This document shows positions 29,427-38,529 of a stretch of 40,749 nt of DNA, piece by piece. The notes below the pieces were generated by a model that searched no databases, was not told the DNA's origin, and saw only the letters and a program-made list of their open reading frames with translations. Positions within the stretch are counted from its first letter, which is position 1. Each line of letters begins with the position of its first letter. The DNA is from an uncultured Christensenella sp. (lineage in GTDB: Bacteria; Bacillota; Clostridia; Christensenellales; UBA3700), in NCBI GenBank assembly GCA_910579785.1, contig CAJTVJ010000014.1, positions 1-40,749 on the forward strand, read 5' to 3'. The position numbers and the translations under genes are program-made.

Positions 29427-30596
29427 ATGGATTATATGAAAGAATCGTTGAAAAAACACTATGAATGGAAAGGCAAACTTGAAGTAGTATCTCGCGCAAA
29501 GGTAGAAAACAAAGAGGACCTATCGCTTGCATACACTCCCGGCGTAGCCCAGGCTTGTCTGGAAATACAAAAGGACGTAGATAAGTCTTACGACCTCACA
29601 AGACGCTGGAACACAGTCGCGGTTGTCACCGACGGCACGGCTGTACTCGGACTTGGGGATATCGGTCCCGAAGCAGGTATGCCTGTAATGGAAGGCAAAT
29701 GCGTATTATTTAAAGAATTCGGAGACGTGGACGCGATACCGATATGCGTCAAATCAAAGGACGTGGACGACATAGTCAAGACGGTCGCTCTCATTTCGGG
29801 AAGTTTCGGCGGCGTAAACTTAGAGGATATATCTGCTCCAAGATGCTTTGAAATCGAAAAAAAGCTTAAAGAATGCACCGACATACCTATATTTCACGAC
29901 GATCAGCACGGCACTGCGGTAGTAACTGCCGCCGCTCTTATCAACGCGCTTAAAATTGTCGGCAAAGAGTGGAAGGACGTGACTGTGACTTTCAGCGGAG
30001 CGGGCGCAGCAGGCACCGCTATCGCAAAGCTTCTCAACAAGCTTGGCGTAAAGGACATACTCGTGTGCAACCGCAAAGGTATTATCTGCAAAGGTATCAA
30101 CGAGCCCAAGGGCAATGAAGAGATTGCGCTCATCACCAACAAGACAAACCGTCAAGGCACGTTGGCGGACGCCATGAAAGGCGCGGATATACTTATCGGA
30201 GTTTCGGCGCCCGGAATAGTAACGCAAGATATGGTGCGCTCTATGGCAAGCGGAGCCATCGTAATGGCAATGGCAAACCCTGTGCCTGAAATCATGCCCG
30301 ACCTTGCAAAGCAGGCAGGCGCAGCTGTCGTAGGAACGGGACGCAGCGACTTCCCCAACCAAATCAACAACGTGCTTGCATTCCCGGGAATATTCAGAGG
30401 AGCTTTGGACGTACGCGCTAAGGAGATAAACGAAGATATGAAGATGGCTGCGGCGCAAGCTATTGCGTCACTCGTCAGCCAAGAGGAACTCAACCCCGAT
30501 TATATTCTTCCTATGGCATTTGACCCGAGAATCGGCAAGAGCGTGGCAAAAGCAGTAGCAGAAGCAGCCAAGAAAACAGGCGCTGCAAGAATTTAA
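29427..30596 (+). CDS. Malic enzyme (NAD(P)-dependent, short bacterial form)
   Basis: Converts malate to pyruvate and CO2 with NAD(P)H. It has 389 residues, the short prokaryotic type. Landmarks: DLSLAYTPGVAQACLEI with the catalytic Tyr, GDIGPEAGMPVMEGKCVLFKEF with the Lys, IPIFHDDQHGTAVV with metal-binding Asp, the NAD(P) fold FSGAGAAGTAIAKLLNKLGV (GxGxxG), and ANPVPEIMP. NAD versus NADP cannot be decided by eye. AGGAGA precedes the ATG by 8 bases. A terminator ends the unit, so it is monocistronic. Confidence 0.96.
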   Translation: MDYMKESLKKHYEWKGKLEVVSRAKVENKEDLSLAYTPGVAQACLEIQKDVDKSYDLTRRWNTVAVVTDGTAVLGLGDIGPEAGMPVMEGKCVLFKEFGDVDAIPICVKSKDVDDIVKTVALISGSFGGVNLEDISAPRCFEIEKKLKECTDIPIFHDDQHGTAVVTAAALINALKIVGKEWKDVTVTFSGAGAAGTAIAKLLNKLGVKDILVCNRKGIICKGINEPKGNEEIALITNKTNRQGTLADAMKGADILIGVSAPGIVTQDMVRSMASGAIVMAMANPVPEIMPDLAKQAGAAVVGTGRSDFPNQINNVLAFPGIFRGALDVRAKEINEDMKMAAAQAIASLVSQEELNPDYILPMAFDPRIGKSVAKAVAEAAKKTGAARI

Positions 30597-30620
30597 TATT
30601 TGGCAAAATCTTATGATAAA

Positions 30621-30646
30621 GACGCGTTCATTTGGGCGCGTCTTTT
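30621..30646 (+). terminator. Terminator of malic enzyme gene
   Basis: GACGCG-TTCATTTGGG-CGCGTC followed by TTTTCT, 24 bases past the stop. Confidence 0.88.
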
Positions 30647-30762
30647 CTGCATTTTGCAGGAGCTTATGCAATTCAATCAGACTTCCCAACTATGCTCAAA
30701 GTAACCAAACGCATTTTACAAACAACTGAGCTCTTATAATTTCTACCGAGCAATGCGACGTG

Positions 30763-30819
30763 AAGAAATCTCATCCTTACGACATCAACTTGTTGAGACC
30801 TCTCCACTGCGGTAGAGGC
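30763..30819. repeat. Dispersed TTTCTCC-type repeat, partial copies
   Basis: GAAGAAATCTCATCCTTACG (30763-30782, inverse of the TGAGATTTCT end) and TTGAGACCTCTCCACTGCGG then TAGAGG (30793-30818). It looks like an eroded pair in the gap between malic enzyme and the lipoprotein gene. Confidence 0.6.
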
Positions 30820-30857
30820 AAACAAATTATTGAGGTCGCCAATATAAAGTATCTCTG

Positions 30858-31286
30858 CTATACGACAAATTCAACAGTCTCTGTCTTATATCTAATATTA
30901 TTGTCGCCATAAGTAAGAATACTTGCCGTGGCGTACACCTTATATACGCCTTTGGTCAGTTCAAACTGCTCACGCTCTTCTATCTTTTGTTTGGGATAAA
31001 TATAGTAAGTTAACATAATAGACGGATAGTCACGATCAAACTCACCGTTCTCGGACTCGCAAGTAATGTAAATTAGTTGAGAGCCGCCTTTCACTAAGCC
31101 GCTTTTTACAGACTTATTTCTCAACGCCACACATACAGATATTACGTTGTCATCGCCTTTGACGACATCCAGCTTAATGTCAAAATCTTCATATTTAAAA
31201 TACTTGCCTGAACAGCCGCCGGCAAATGTAGCAGTCAAAACCACAAAAATCAATATCAAAGATATTACGACGATACGTTTTTTCAT
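30858..31286 (-). CDS. Small predicted lipoprotein, function unknown
   Basis: 142 residues. Signal peptide MKKRIVVISLILIFVVLTAT with lipobox FAGGC. The mature part is beta-rich (YEDFDIKLDVVKGDDNVISVCVALRNKS, ...GVYKVYATASILTYGD), suggesting an Ig-like or FxLD-type extracytoplasmic domain of about 115 residues. I do not recognise a family. It stands alone between convergent and divergent neighbours, with GGGAG just before the ATG. Confidence 0.75.
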   Translation of the reverse strand: MKKRIVVISLILIFVVLTATFAGGCSGKYFKYEDFDIKLDVVKGDDNVISVCVALRNKSVKSGLVKGGSQLIYITCESENGEFDRDYPSIMLTYYIYPKQKIEEREQFELTKGVYKVYATASILTYGDNNIRYKTETVEFVV

Positions 31287-31430
31287 ATTTTACTCCCTTT
31301 TTTAATAATAACAAAAAGTAAAAATAAAAGTCAAGACCTAACGGTCATTACACTTAAATATTTAAACCTTTGATACTATACCCCCTCTCAATCATTTGAC
31401 AAGTCAGCGCAAAAGGAGTAGTTTATAAAT

Positions 31431-31895
31431 ATGAAAAATATCATTGTCATTTCAGATACGCACGGCCGACTTCCCGACAACGAAATTTTGTGGGAAGCAT
31501 TTGATAATTGCGATTATATTTTTCACCTTGGCGACGGAGCAAGAGAAATCGACAAACTTAAAGCTGCATATCCTAATAAGCTAAGGTACGTCTACGGAAA
31601 TGCAGACGGCAGAAACGATATCCAAGAGTGCGTCGTAGAGATAGAAGGCGTTAAGTTTTTTCTCACACACGGGCATAATTATAAAGTCAAAAGTTCTGAC
31701 CTTGACTTGCATATGAAGGGTCTGCAAATAGGCGCTGACTGCTGTCTGCACGGACACGTACACAACCCGTCTATCAACGACTATGCCGGCTTAAAAATAA
31801 TAGACCCAGGGTCTTTGACATATGCAAAGACATATTGCTATATGAGCGTAGTCGATAAGAAGATACTTGCCAAAATCGTAAACTTGCGCACGTAA
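31431..31895 (+). CDS. YfcE-type metallophosphoesterase
   Basis: 154-residue calcineurin-like phosphodiesterase. All metal motifs are visible: ISDTHGRLPDN (Asp, His), HLGDGAREID (Asp), YGNADGRND (Asn), FLTHGHNYKV (His) and CLHGHVHNPS (His-x-His). The size and order match YfcE/MJ0936 phosphodiesterases, which cleave small phosphodiester compounds in vitro; the natural substrate is unknown. AAAGGAG lies 12 bases before the ATG. Confidence 0.93.
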   Translation: MKNIIVISDTHGRLPDNEILWEAFDNCDYIFHLGDGAREIDKLKAAYPNKLRYVYGNADGRNDIQECVVEIEGVKFFLTHGHNYKVKSSDLDLHMKGLQIGADCCLHGHVHNPSINDYAGLKIIDPGSLTYAKTYCYMSVVDKKILAKIVNLRT

Positions 31896-31923
31896 GACAG
31901 CGTTTGGCACTTTGAGAGGAAAG

Positions 31924-32195
31924 GATGAGATTTCTCCGCTACGCTAATGCTTCGGTCGAAATGTCTTGAAGTTTGATTAGCTATAAGCAATATATGGTCA
32001 CCTCGACTAACGCGGAGAGGCATAACCAATTTATTTAAATGGTTGAGATATCTCGACTACGCTCGTAAGGAGCGAAGCGACGGCATAGCGAGCAAGCAGA
32101 TGCGTCTCGTGCGAGCGTCTATGACGATTCCCTCACAAGCTTGCAGGTATATGCGGTCATTTCGACCGCAGTGCAACGAAGCGGAGAAATCTAAT
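31924..32195. repeat. Dispersed TTTCTCC/GGTCGAAATG repeat, large cluster
   Basis: Fills the 378-base gap before typA. Units: GATGAGATTTCTCCGCTACG...TTCGGTCGAAATG (31924-31962); inverted GGTCACCTCGACTAACGCGG then AGAGG (31997-32021); TTGAGATATCTCGACTACGC (32043-32062) followed by GAGCGAAGCGACGGCATAGCG; and inverted GGTCATTTCGACCGCAGTGC...GCGGAGAAATCT (32155-32192). Alternating orientation is the same as in the copy at 20.3 kb. No ORF of substance occurs here. Confidence 0.75.
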
Positions 32196-32273
32196 CAAAT
32201 TGAATAATCAACAACAACTCGCTCCACTACGCCAAGTGACGTACAAATAAGTAATAAAATTTAAGGTATATAT

Positions 32274-34097
32274 ATGAAAAGACAAGATTTGAGAAACATT
32301 GCAATCATTGCGCACGTTGACCACGGCAAAACGACTATGGTCGACCAACTTTTGAGACAAAACGGAGTTTTCCGTACTAATGAAGCTGTCGTAGACAGAG
32401 TTATGGACAACGGCGATATCGAAAGAGAAAGAGGCATCACTATACTTGCAAAGAACACCGCCGTGCATTATAAAGGCGTGAAGATAAATATCATAGACAC
32501 CCCCGGACACGCAGACTTCGGCGGCGAGGTAGAACGTATTTTATCAATGGTCGACGGCGTGCTGTTGCTTGTAGACGCTGTCGAGGGATGTATGCCGCAG
32601 ACCAGATACGTACTCAAAAAGGCATTGGGGCTAAATAAAAAAGCCGTGGTGGTTATCAACAAAGTGGATAGAGGCGGCGACCCAAATCAAGTAATAGATC
32701 AGCTTATCGACTTATTTATAGAACTTGGAGCCAACGACGACCAACTTGATTTTGTCACCGTTATGGCAAGCGCAAAACAAGGCTGGGCGTCTCTCAAAGT
32801 CGGAGAAGTCGGCAAGGATATGACTCCTCTTCTCGATACGATAATAGAACAGATACCCTGCCCTGAGGGCGACGTCGAGGACGGATTGCAGACTATCATA
32901 TGCAACATAGACTATGACGAATACGTCGGCAGAATAGGCATAGGAAGAATAGCGAGAGGCACTATAAAAAGCGGACAGCAAGCCGTCATATGCCATACCG
33001 ACGGAAGCCGCCATCAGGCAAAGATATCAAAGCTGTATCAATACGAGGGATTGAAGAGAGTTGACTGCGAGAGCGGAAGCGTAGGCGACATCGTCGCTAT
33101 AAGCGGCGTGGAAAATCTCAATATCGGAGAGACGATATGCGACCTCAATAAAATCGAAGCGCTGCCTTTTGTCAAAATCGACGAGCCTACTCTGTCAATG
33201 TTGTTTATGGTCAACAACTCCCCCTTTGCCGGCAAAGAAGGCAAATTCGTCACGTCGCGGCATTTGCGCGCAAGACTCTTTAAAGAGGTCGAGACCAACG
33301 TGTCAATGCGCGTTGAAGAGACGGACTCCGCCGACAGCTTTAAGGTCTTTGGCAGAGGCGAGTTGCATCTTTCCATACTCATAGAGACTATGCGCAGAGA
33401 GGGATACGAATTTCAAGTGTCACGTCCCAAGGTAATCTATAAGACGATAGACGGCGTACTATGCGAGCCTATGGAAGAACTTGTCGTTGACGTACCCGAG
33501 GAATACGTGGGCGCGGTAATGAACAAGATTGGCGCAAGAAAGGGAGACCTCAAAAATATGTTCCCCGACGGCAGAGGCGGCACCAAACTTGAATTTGATA
33601 TACCCTCGCGCTGTCTTATAGGTTATCGCAGCGAAATGCTCACCGACACAAGAGGCTTCGGCGTAATGCACCACGTGCTCAAAGGCTATGAGCCGTATAA
33701 GGGCGAAATACAAGAACGCAATCGCGGCTCGCTGGTAGCTTGGGAAGACGGTATGACGACGTCATACGGACTTTTCAATGCGCAAGAGCGCGGCAACCTA
33801 TTCATAGGCGCAGGCGTCAACGTATATGAAGGCATGATAGTGGGCGTCAACTCGCGCGAGGACGATATGGTCGTCAACGTATGCAAGAAAAAGCAGTTGA
33901 CCAACAATCGCGCAAGCGGCAGCGAAGAAGCTTTGAAGCTCATCACTCCTACGATAATGTCGCTTGAACAGTGCTTGGAGTTTATCGCCGACGATGAACT
34001 CGTTGAGGTGACCCCTAAGTCAATAAGACTTCGCAAGACAATACTGTCAAAAGATTTGAGACTCAAACACGAAGCAAAACTCAAAAAGAATATTTGA
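32274..34097 (+). CDS. typA: Ribosome-associated GTPase TypA/BipA
   Basis: Translational GTPase of the EF-G superfamily, associated with 50S assembly and stress/cold growth. It has 607 residues, full length. G1 is AHVDHGKT, G2 ERGITI, G3 DTPGHADFGGE, G4 NKVDRGG and G5 in the SAKQGW stretch; domain II starts after DEYVGRIGIGRI, EF-G-like domains III and V follow, and the C-terminal BipA-specific domain contains VNVCKKKQLTNNRASGSEEA. AAGGT precedes the ATG. The gene is alone, ended by a terminator, and the upstream gap is full of repeats. Confidence 0.97.
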   Translation: MKRQDLRNIAIIAHVDHGKTTMVDQLLRQNGVFRTNEAVVDRVMDNGDIERERGITILAKNTAVHYKGVKINIIDTPGHADFGGEVERILSMVDGVLLLVDAVEGCMPQTRYVLKKALGLNKKAVVVINKVDRGGDPNQVIDQLIDLFIELGANDDQLDFVTVMASAKQGWASLKVGEVGKDMTPLLDTIIEQIPCPEGDVEDGLQTIICNIDYDEYVGRIGIGRIARGTIKSGQQAVICHTDGSRHQAKISKLYQYEGLKRVDCESGSVGDIVAISGVENLNIGETICDLNKIEALPFVKIDEPTLSMLFMVNNSPFAGKEGKFVTSRHLRARLFKEVETNVSMRVEETDSADSFKVFGRGELHLSILIETMRREGYEFQVSRPKVIYKTIDGVLCEPMEELVVDVPEEYVGAVMNKIGARKGDLKNMFPDGRGGTKLEFDIPSRCLIGYRSEMLTDTRGFGVMHHVLKGYEPYKGEIQERNRGSLVAWEDGMTTSYGLFNAQERGNLFIGAGVNVYEGMIVGVNSREDDMVVNVCKKKQLTNNRASGSEEALKLITPTIMSLEQCLEFIADDELVEVTPKSIRLRKTILSKDLRLKHEAKLKKNI

Positions 34098-34117
34098 TAG
34101 AACTTTTGACAATTATT

Positions 34118-34149
34118 ACGGCGTACTTTATAAAATGTGCGCCGTTTTT
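34118..34149 (+). terminator. Terminator of typA
   Basis: ACGGCGTAC, loop, GTGCGCCGT then TTTTT; the stem allows one A/T to G mismatch. It starts 20 bases after the stop. Confidence 0.85.
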
Positions 34150-34338
34150 ATTTATATTGAAAAATATTTAAACTCCCCTGCTTTTTTCTAAATTGTACAC
34201 ATTTACAACGATAAAATAATTCTTATCTTCAATTATGTAAAATCTACAATAGATTTGCAAAATATTCCCTAAAATCATATTGCTTTGAGAAATTTAAAAA
34301 GATATAATATAAGTGTAATAAATAGCAAGAGGTTGGAA

Positions 34339-35268
34339 ATGAAAAAAATAGATATAAAAGATATGCAGTTGATTGTCAATAAGACCAATGCGGCAAACGT
34401 CACTTCAACAATGATGAATCTATTAAGGCTCTATTTAACTTTGTCGTCATATTCGTTTGTATTTGGAATTACTCTATTATTCGTCGCTGCAAATACAAAA
34501 GAAAAAAAAACAGGATGCCTTACGGCAGCTATAATATGCTTGACGCTTTTTGCGGCGATCGTTATTTTTATGGTCATAACAAATATCAAAAATAAGCTAA
34601 CGCCCAATTTGATATTTATAGGCAAAAAGATGTATATAAAAGCAAGCAAACAGCATTACATAGAGCTGCTTGCAGATGAACTTGACAACTATAAATTTGT
34701 ATCTTTGATTTATAATAATAAGTTGTTGACTCAAAGAAGGATCACAGACACATCTGACCGTTGCACGATTAGCAGCCTTTGGGGAAAAGTGATATTGGAA
34801 TGCAAAGGGACAATTTACTATCTTATATGCTCTGATTTGCGAAAAGCAAGACACTATATCGACGGCTTTAAACTAGGGATAGAAGCCGAAGAAAACCAAT
34901 ACGTAAGCGATAACTTGAAAATACACAACAAGAAGCTCATATATATGATAATCCCATTTACAGTAGGTCTTGCAATGGTGATTGCAGGCTGTATTGTGGA
35001 TAGCGTATGGTGGCTGTCTATCATAGGAGGTGTTATTGGATTTGCTACGCTGGTATCAATGATAGTATATTATGCAAAACATCATAAGGAATACCTCAAC
35101 GCGCAAATAGAAACTTATCAAAAAGTTATCTGCACGCCTCCAATAAACTGCAATAAAAAATCGGATAATGACGATACGCAAAGCTATCAAGATACCGACG
35201 ACGAAGACAGCAATGCCGACAACAAATTCGACGACAGCTTCGACACAACTAAAAACGACTTTTTCTAA
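34339..35268 (+). CDS. Four-TM membrane protein with acidic tail, function unknown
   Basis: 309 residues from the ATG at 34339, chosen because AGAGGTTGG lies just upstream; an earlier Met (34285) has no ribosome site. Hydrophobic pairs are at about 28-50, 56-80, 195-218 and 223-245, enclosing a soluble middle domain of about 110 residues. The tail after residue 275 is almost all Asp, Ser, Asn and Lys (QDTDDEDSNADNKFDD), probably disordered. The architecture of two hairpins around a PH-like cytoplasmic domain recalls YcxB-like proteins; that is a weak inference. No family recognised. Confidence 0.72.
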   Translation: MKKIDIKDMQLIVNKTNAANVTSTMMNLLRLYLTLSSYSFVFGITLLFVAANTKEKKTGCLTAAIICLTLFAAIVIFMVITNIKNKLTPNLIFIGKKMYIKASKQHYIELLADELDNYKFVSLIYNNKLLTQRRITDTSDRCTISSLWGKVILECKGTIYYLICSDLRKARHYIDGFKLGIEAEENQYVSDNLKIHNKKLIYMIIPFTVGLAMVIAGCIVDSVWWLSIIGGVIGFATLVSMIVYYAKHHKEYLNAQIETYQKVICTPPINCNKKSDNDDTQSYQDTDDEDSNADNKFDDSFDTTKNDFF

Positions 35269-35295
35269 TATACATACATAATAACTTTCCTAGCG

Positions 35296-35334
35296 AAACC
35301 GGCTCTGACGATGCAAATCCGACGGGTCGGTTTT
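35296..35334. terminator. Probable bidirectional terminator
   Basis: AAACCG (35296-35301) and CGGTTT (35328-35333), with partial extra pairing inside, sit between the convergent membrane-protein and flavoprotein genes. Confidence 0.5.
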
Positions 35335-36370
35335 ACTGCATTATCATATGTCGAAACTTGCTTGACATCAATGCCGTAAGATGCCACTGCCTTTGCATAT
35401 ATGCGTGCAAATCTTTGCAGCTTTCGCGATATGCAGATAATACGTCTTGACAGGTATCCAAATTATCGGCAACTGCCTCTCCTGCAAGATAACCGCTTTC
35501 CATACCGCATGATATACCCTCGCCCATTGGATTGAGAAAGCCTGCGACTTCGCCTGCGAAAAGTATTCTGCCCAAGCCGTAGTCAATGGGACATCCCTTT
35601 GCGATATGCGGCATTATCCACTTCTCTTCCTTGATCTTCCGCTTTATTTTCAAATCGTGATTTACATACATATAGTTGAGAAACGCCTCGTTATACTGCC
35701 TTATTTTATCTATGTCTTTGACGGCGACTCCAAGCACCAACATCCCGTCCTTGACGTTAAACCACGCGTCATACTGCGAAAGCTGAGGTTGAAGATAAGC
35801 ATAAAAGTAATGCGGATCAAGTTTTATATTTCCTTCGTAAAATGCCTGATAAGTCACGATATAATCTTTATTGCCGCCTATCAATTTTCGCTTTATCGCG
35901 CCGACCGCGCCTTCGCAATCTATGACGTATCGCGACCTTACTGTGCTCTTATCGTCAAGTACGGTCTCGACGTACTCTCCATTATCCTTGACGTCGACGA
36001 CGCTAATACCCTCTTTTAATTCTGCTCCGCTCTCTATCGCCATGCTCAACAGCCAATTATCAAATTCACTGCGCCACACGTTGAAACCGCTTTGGCGAAA
36101 TTTGTATTCTTTGCCATCGTCTGTGACGAATACCATACCCCAATTATCATATGGAGTACACTTGACGCCGTCAGGTATGCAAACGTCAAAATACCTCTCG
36201 ACAAGTTGAGCCGTCTTGGCTATTATCATACCAGAGCAAGACTTATATCTTGGCAACGCGCACCGCTCCAATACAAGCGTAGACACACCTCTTTTTGCCA
36301 ATGCCTGCGCCGCGCTCGCTCCGCACGGTCCGCCGCCTATTATAACCGCATCATAAATTTTATCCTTCAT
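35333..36370 (-). CDS. FAD-dependent oxidoreductase, geranylgeranyl reductase family
   Basis: 345 residues from the ATG at 36370; a Met 9 codons earlier is possible, and neither has a strong ribosome site. The N-terminal FAD motif is AVIIGGGPCGASAAQALAKRGVSTLVLER, then PRYKSCSGMI with the conserved PxxKxCxG, and the late FAD-binding LGRILFAGEVAGFLNPMGEGISCGMESG (GD/GE-x-A and NPxxGEGI). This is the GGR/ChlP-like class, which reduces isoprenoid chains or acts on other hydrophobic substrates. In Bacillota lacking ether lipids the substrate is unclear. No partner gene is adjacent. Confidence 0.9.
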   Translation of the reverse strand: MKDKIYDAVIIGGGPCGASAAQALAKRGVSTLVLERCALPRYKSCSGMIIAKTAQLVERYFDVCIPDGVKCTPYDNWGMVFVTDDGKEYKFRQSGFNVWRSEFDNWLLSMAIESGAELKEGISVVDVKDNGEYVETVLDDKSTVRSRYVIDCEGAVGAIKRKLIGGNKDYIVTYQAFYEGNIKLDPHYFYAYLQPQLSQYDAWFNVKDGMLVLGVAVKDIDKIRQYNEAFLNYMYVNHDLKIKRKIKEEKWIMPHIAKGCPIDYGLGRILFAGEVAGFLNPMGEGISCGMESGYLAGEAVADNLDTCQDVLSAYRESCKDLHAYMQRQWHLTALMSSKFRHMIMQ

Positions 36371-36469
36371 ATTTTTATCATAACAAACGCGCAACATAAT
36401 TGCAATAGATACTGCTATTTAAAAGACATATCACGCAATAAAAATTTTTAATAAACTGATAAACGTTTA

Positions 36470-37396
36470 TTACATTCCTGCTTTATCCAACTCTATCTTT
36501 AACACTTTTGCCATACCTTTCATATATTTAAGAGCGTCAATAGAATTTCCCAAAATCTCGCACCAATAGACTTCTGAGAATAGTGCGTACATACGGCTCT
36601 TTAAATCGCAATATTTACTTGTCGGCACTGACTTTTTGTAAAGCTCGTATAAGCGCAGATAGCCAAACTGCATAAGCGCAAAAAGCTCGTATTCAGCGTC
36701 CGCGTACATGATATTGAATGGGTCTACGCAACCGACAAACTCCTTGGTCTTTTTGTCAACTACAAAATTAGGCAGCCAATAGTCTCCGTGCGTCAAAGTG
36801 GGCTTGCCGCAATCGTTGAGAACTCTGTCTAATATACCGTATGCCCTTGTCAGAGTTTCTTCGACGCACAATGCCACGTTTCCCTTATTTTGGAGAGAGC
36901 TCATATAATCAAGCCGCGCCTTGGCAAACGGGCGATAAAAGTCTATCCAACTTTCAAAGCAGGCATTGTCTACGTATCCAAACTTTTCATTAGTGACGTC
37001 GCGCAATTTGATAAGATTGTCTATGACCTGTCTCTTAAAGGCTTCACGTTTCTTCTTGCCCGCAAACAGCCAATTTATCTTATTGCCACCCACTCCGTAA
37101 AGATACGTCATGCCTAGGACGTTGATAGGGATATCGTCATTCGCAATATGCGAAAAGAATACCTTAGGCAAGAGTATATCGACGCGCCCATTGATATAAT
37201 TGAGAGCAAACACCTCATTAGCCAACATCTCGGAATAGTTGGTGACCTTTATCGCCAATACGTAAGGTTCGGCACTTATATCCGCACGATAAACACTACC
37301 GTTGGCGCCCTTGCCCAACAACTTGCAACTTATCAAGTCCGCTCCAATATATTTCTTAATTGATTTTGAAATATAAACTTCACTGTTGATTTCCAT
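36470..37396 (-). CDS. Aminoglycoside phosphotransferase (APH)-like small-molecule kinase
   Basis: 308 residues of the protein-kinase-like APH superfamily. The nucleotide loop is LGKGANGSVYRADI, the Lys is in VLAIKVTNYSE, the catalytic loop is LTHGDYWLPNFVVD (HGDxxxxN), and the metal Asp is in VGCVDPFNIMYADAEYEL. This motif set is intact, so it should be active. Relatives phosphorylate fructosamines, choline, or antibiotics; nothing points to resistance. AAGGGGGG precedes the ATG at 37396; a start at 37429 is possible but lies inside the radical SAM gene. It follows the radical SAM gene by 29 bases. Confidence 0.87.
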   Translation of the reverse strand: MEINSEVYISKSIKKYIGADLISCKLLGKGANGSVYRADISAEPYVLAIKVTNYSEMLANEVFALNYINGRVDILLPKVFFSHIANDDIPINVLGMTYLYGVGGNKINWLFAGKKKREAFKRQVIDNLIKLRDVTNEKFGYVDNACFESWIDFYRPFAKARLDYMSSLQNKGNVALCVEETLTRAYGILDRVLNDCGKPTLTHGDYWLPNFVVDKKTKEFVGCVDPFNIMYADAEYELFALMQFGYLRLYELYKKSVPTSKYCDLKSRMYALFSEVYWCEILGNSIDALKYMKGMAKVLKIELDKAGM

Positions 37397-37425
37397 AATT
37401 CCCCCCTTAACAACGTCGACGTACG

Positions 37426-38295
37426 TCAAAACATCTTTAATTGCTCAAATTTACTCTTTTCTTCAAAAGTGCTGAGATACCTAAAAATCTCGTCATTGTC
37501 ATGAACGATACCCACGTTTTCGCATTTGCTGTGAAATATCTTCATAAGCTCCGAGTTATTGCGACTGCCGACAATATAACTGTCTCCGTATATCTTCCTA
37601 TACTTTGCGCTCAGACCTGGAAAATGCCTGTCCAACTGAGCGTAAAAATATTCTCTATTGCCGCTGCGCAACGTCAGCCCCATACCAAAACACAATATAC
37701 CGTATACTTTTGCGTCAATGCAATACTGCAATATTCCCTCTATATTTTCTTTGGTGTCGTTGATAAACGGAAGTATAGGCGACAGCCATACCACTGTGGG
37801 GATGCCGTTGTCTCGCAAGATTTCCAAAACTTCTACTCTGCGCTTTGTCGTGCATACGTTGGGCTCCAACTTCTTGCACAACTCCTCGTCATATGTCGTC
37901 AAAGTCATTTGCACAACGCACTTTGTCTTTTGGTTTATACTCTTCAACAAATCCAAATCGCGAAGTATCAAATCCGACTTGGTTATCACCGTAAATCCAA
38001 AACCGTAACGCTCAATCAGTTGCAGCGACTTTTGCACGTTGCAAAGTTTTGCTTCAAGCGGTATGTAAGGATCCGTCATTGAACCGGTGCCTATCATACA
38101 CTTCTTACGCTTTTTTCTCAAAGCGTCTTCCAAAAGCGAAATGGCGTTGCTCTTTATCTCTATGTCCTCAAAGTCGTGTTCCATATGATAGCAATCGCTT
38201 TTTGAATCGCAATATATGCAGCCGTGCAGACAACCTCGATATAAATTCATTCCGTTTTTTGCTGATAAAATAGTTTTGCTCTCTACGCTGTGCAA
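37426..38295 (-). CDS. SPL-type radical SAM protein
   Basis: 289 residues. The iron-sulfur motif CLHGCIYC gives Cys22, Cys26 and Cys29 (CxxxCxxC), and GTGSMTDPYIPLEAKL matches the 'spore photoproduct lyase-like' (SPL/Rv2578c) subfamily. Other family stretches are GFGFTVITKSDLILRDLDLL and PTVVWLSPILPFINDT. The conserved Cys for photoproduct repair is not obvious, so DNA repair is not claimed. The start codon is TTG (38293-38295), supported by AAGGAG 9 bases upstream. It is probably co-transcribed with the APH-like kinase. Confidence 0.88.
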   Translation of the reverse strand: MHSVESKTILSAKNGMNLYRGCLHGCIYCDSKSDCYHMEHDFEDIEIKSNAISLLEDALRKKRKKCMIGTGSMTDPYIPLEAKLCNVQKSLQLIERYGFGFTVITKSDLILRDLDLLKSINQKTKCVVQMTLTTYDEELCKKLEPNVCTTKRRVEVLEILRDNGIPTVVWLSPILPFINDTKENIEGILQYCIDAKVYGILCFGMGLTLRSGNREYFYAQLDRHFPGLSAKYRKIYGDSYIVGSRNNSELMKIFHSKCENVGIVHDNDEIFRYLSTFEEKSKFEQLKMF

Positions 38296-38401
38296 TATTC
38301 CCTTCTCCTTTTTTATATTTTATCACATCACTCCCATATACGGCAAGCAACGCAAAAAAATACGACAGTAATATTTTAATAAAGCACATCAAAATCACAC
38401 G

Positions 38402-38430
38402 TTGGCTATTCTAAGCGCGTGTGATATCAT
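38402..38430 (+). promoter_or_regulatory. Promoter of the 24-codon mini-gene
   Basis: TTGGCT (38402-38407), 17-base spacer, TATCAT (38425-38430). An inverted repeat ATCACACG (38394-38401) / CGTGTGAT (38418-38425) brackets the -35 box and spacer and may be an operator. Confidence 0.55.
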
Positions 38431-38454
38431 AGTCAAAACATAAAGAGGTATATT

Positions 38455-38529
38455 ATGGAAATTCAAAAAATTACGGCAACTAACGTACAGATAGCACACG
38501 TTGCTGCCAATAAGATAATTATCATATAA
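38455..38529 (+). CDS. 24-residue ORF between promoter and terminator, unknown
   Basis: Begins MEIQKITATNVQIAHV and ends NKIIII. AGAGGT lies 7 bases before the ATG, and the stop is inside a 34-base palindrome. The peptide is mildly hydrophobic with an Ile tail and no known motif. Either a real small protein or a small RNA whose short ORF is incidental. Evidence is only promoter, ribosome site and terminator placement. Confidence 0.45.
   Translation: MEIQKITATNVQIAHVAANKIIII

Noticed and set aside
31924..32195. Possible CRISPR array
   Set aside because: Units alternate in direction and differ in spacing and sequence; there are no regular spacers and no cas genes.
36470..37396. Aminoglycoside resistance gene
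   Set aside because: The APH fold is shared with many housekeeping small-molecule kinases and no resistance-type context is present.
37426..38295. Spore photoproduct lyase
   Set aside because: It shares the SPL-type radical SAM motif but I cannot identify the repair-specific cysteine, so only subfamily membership is claimed.
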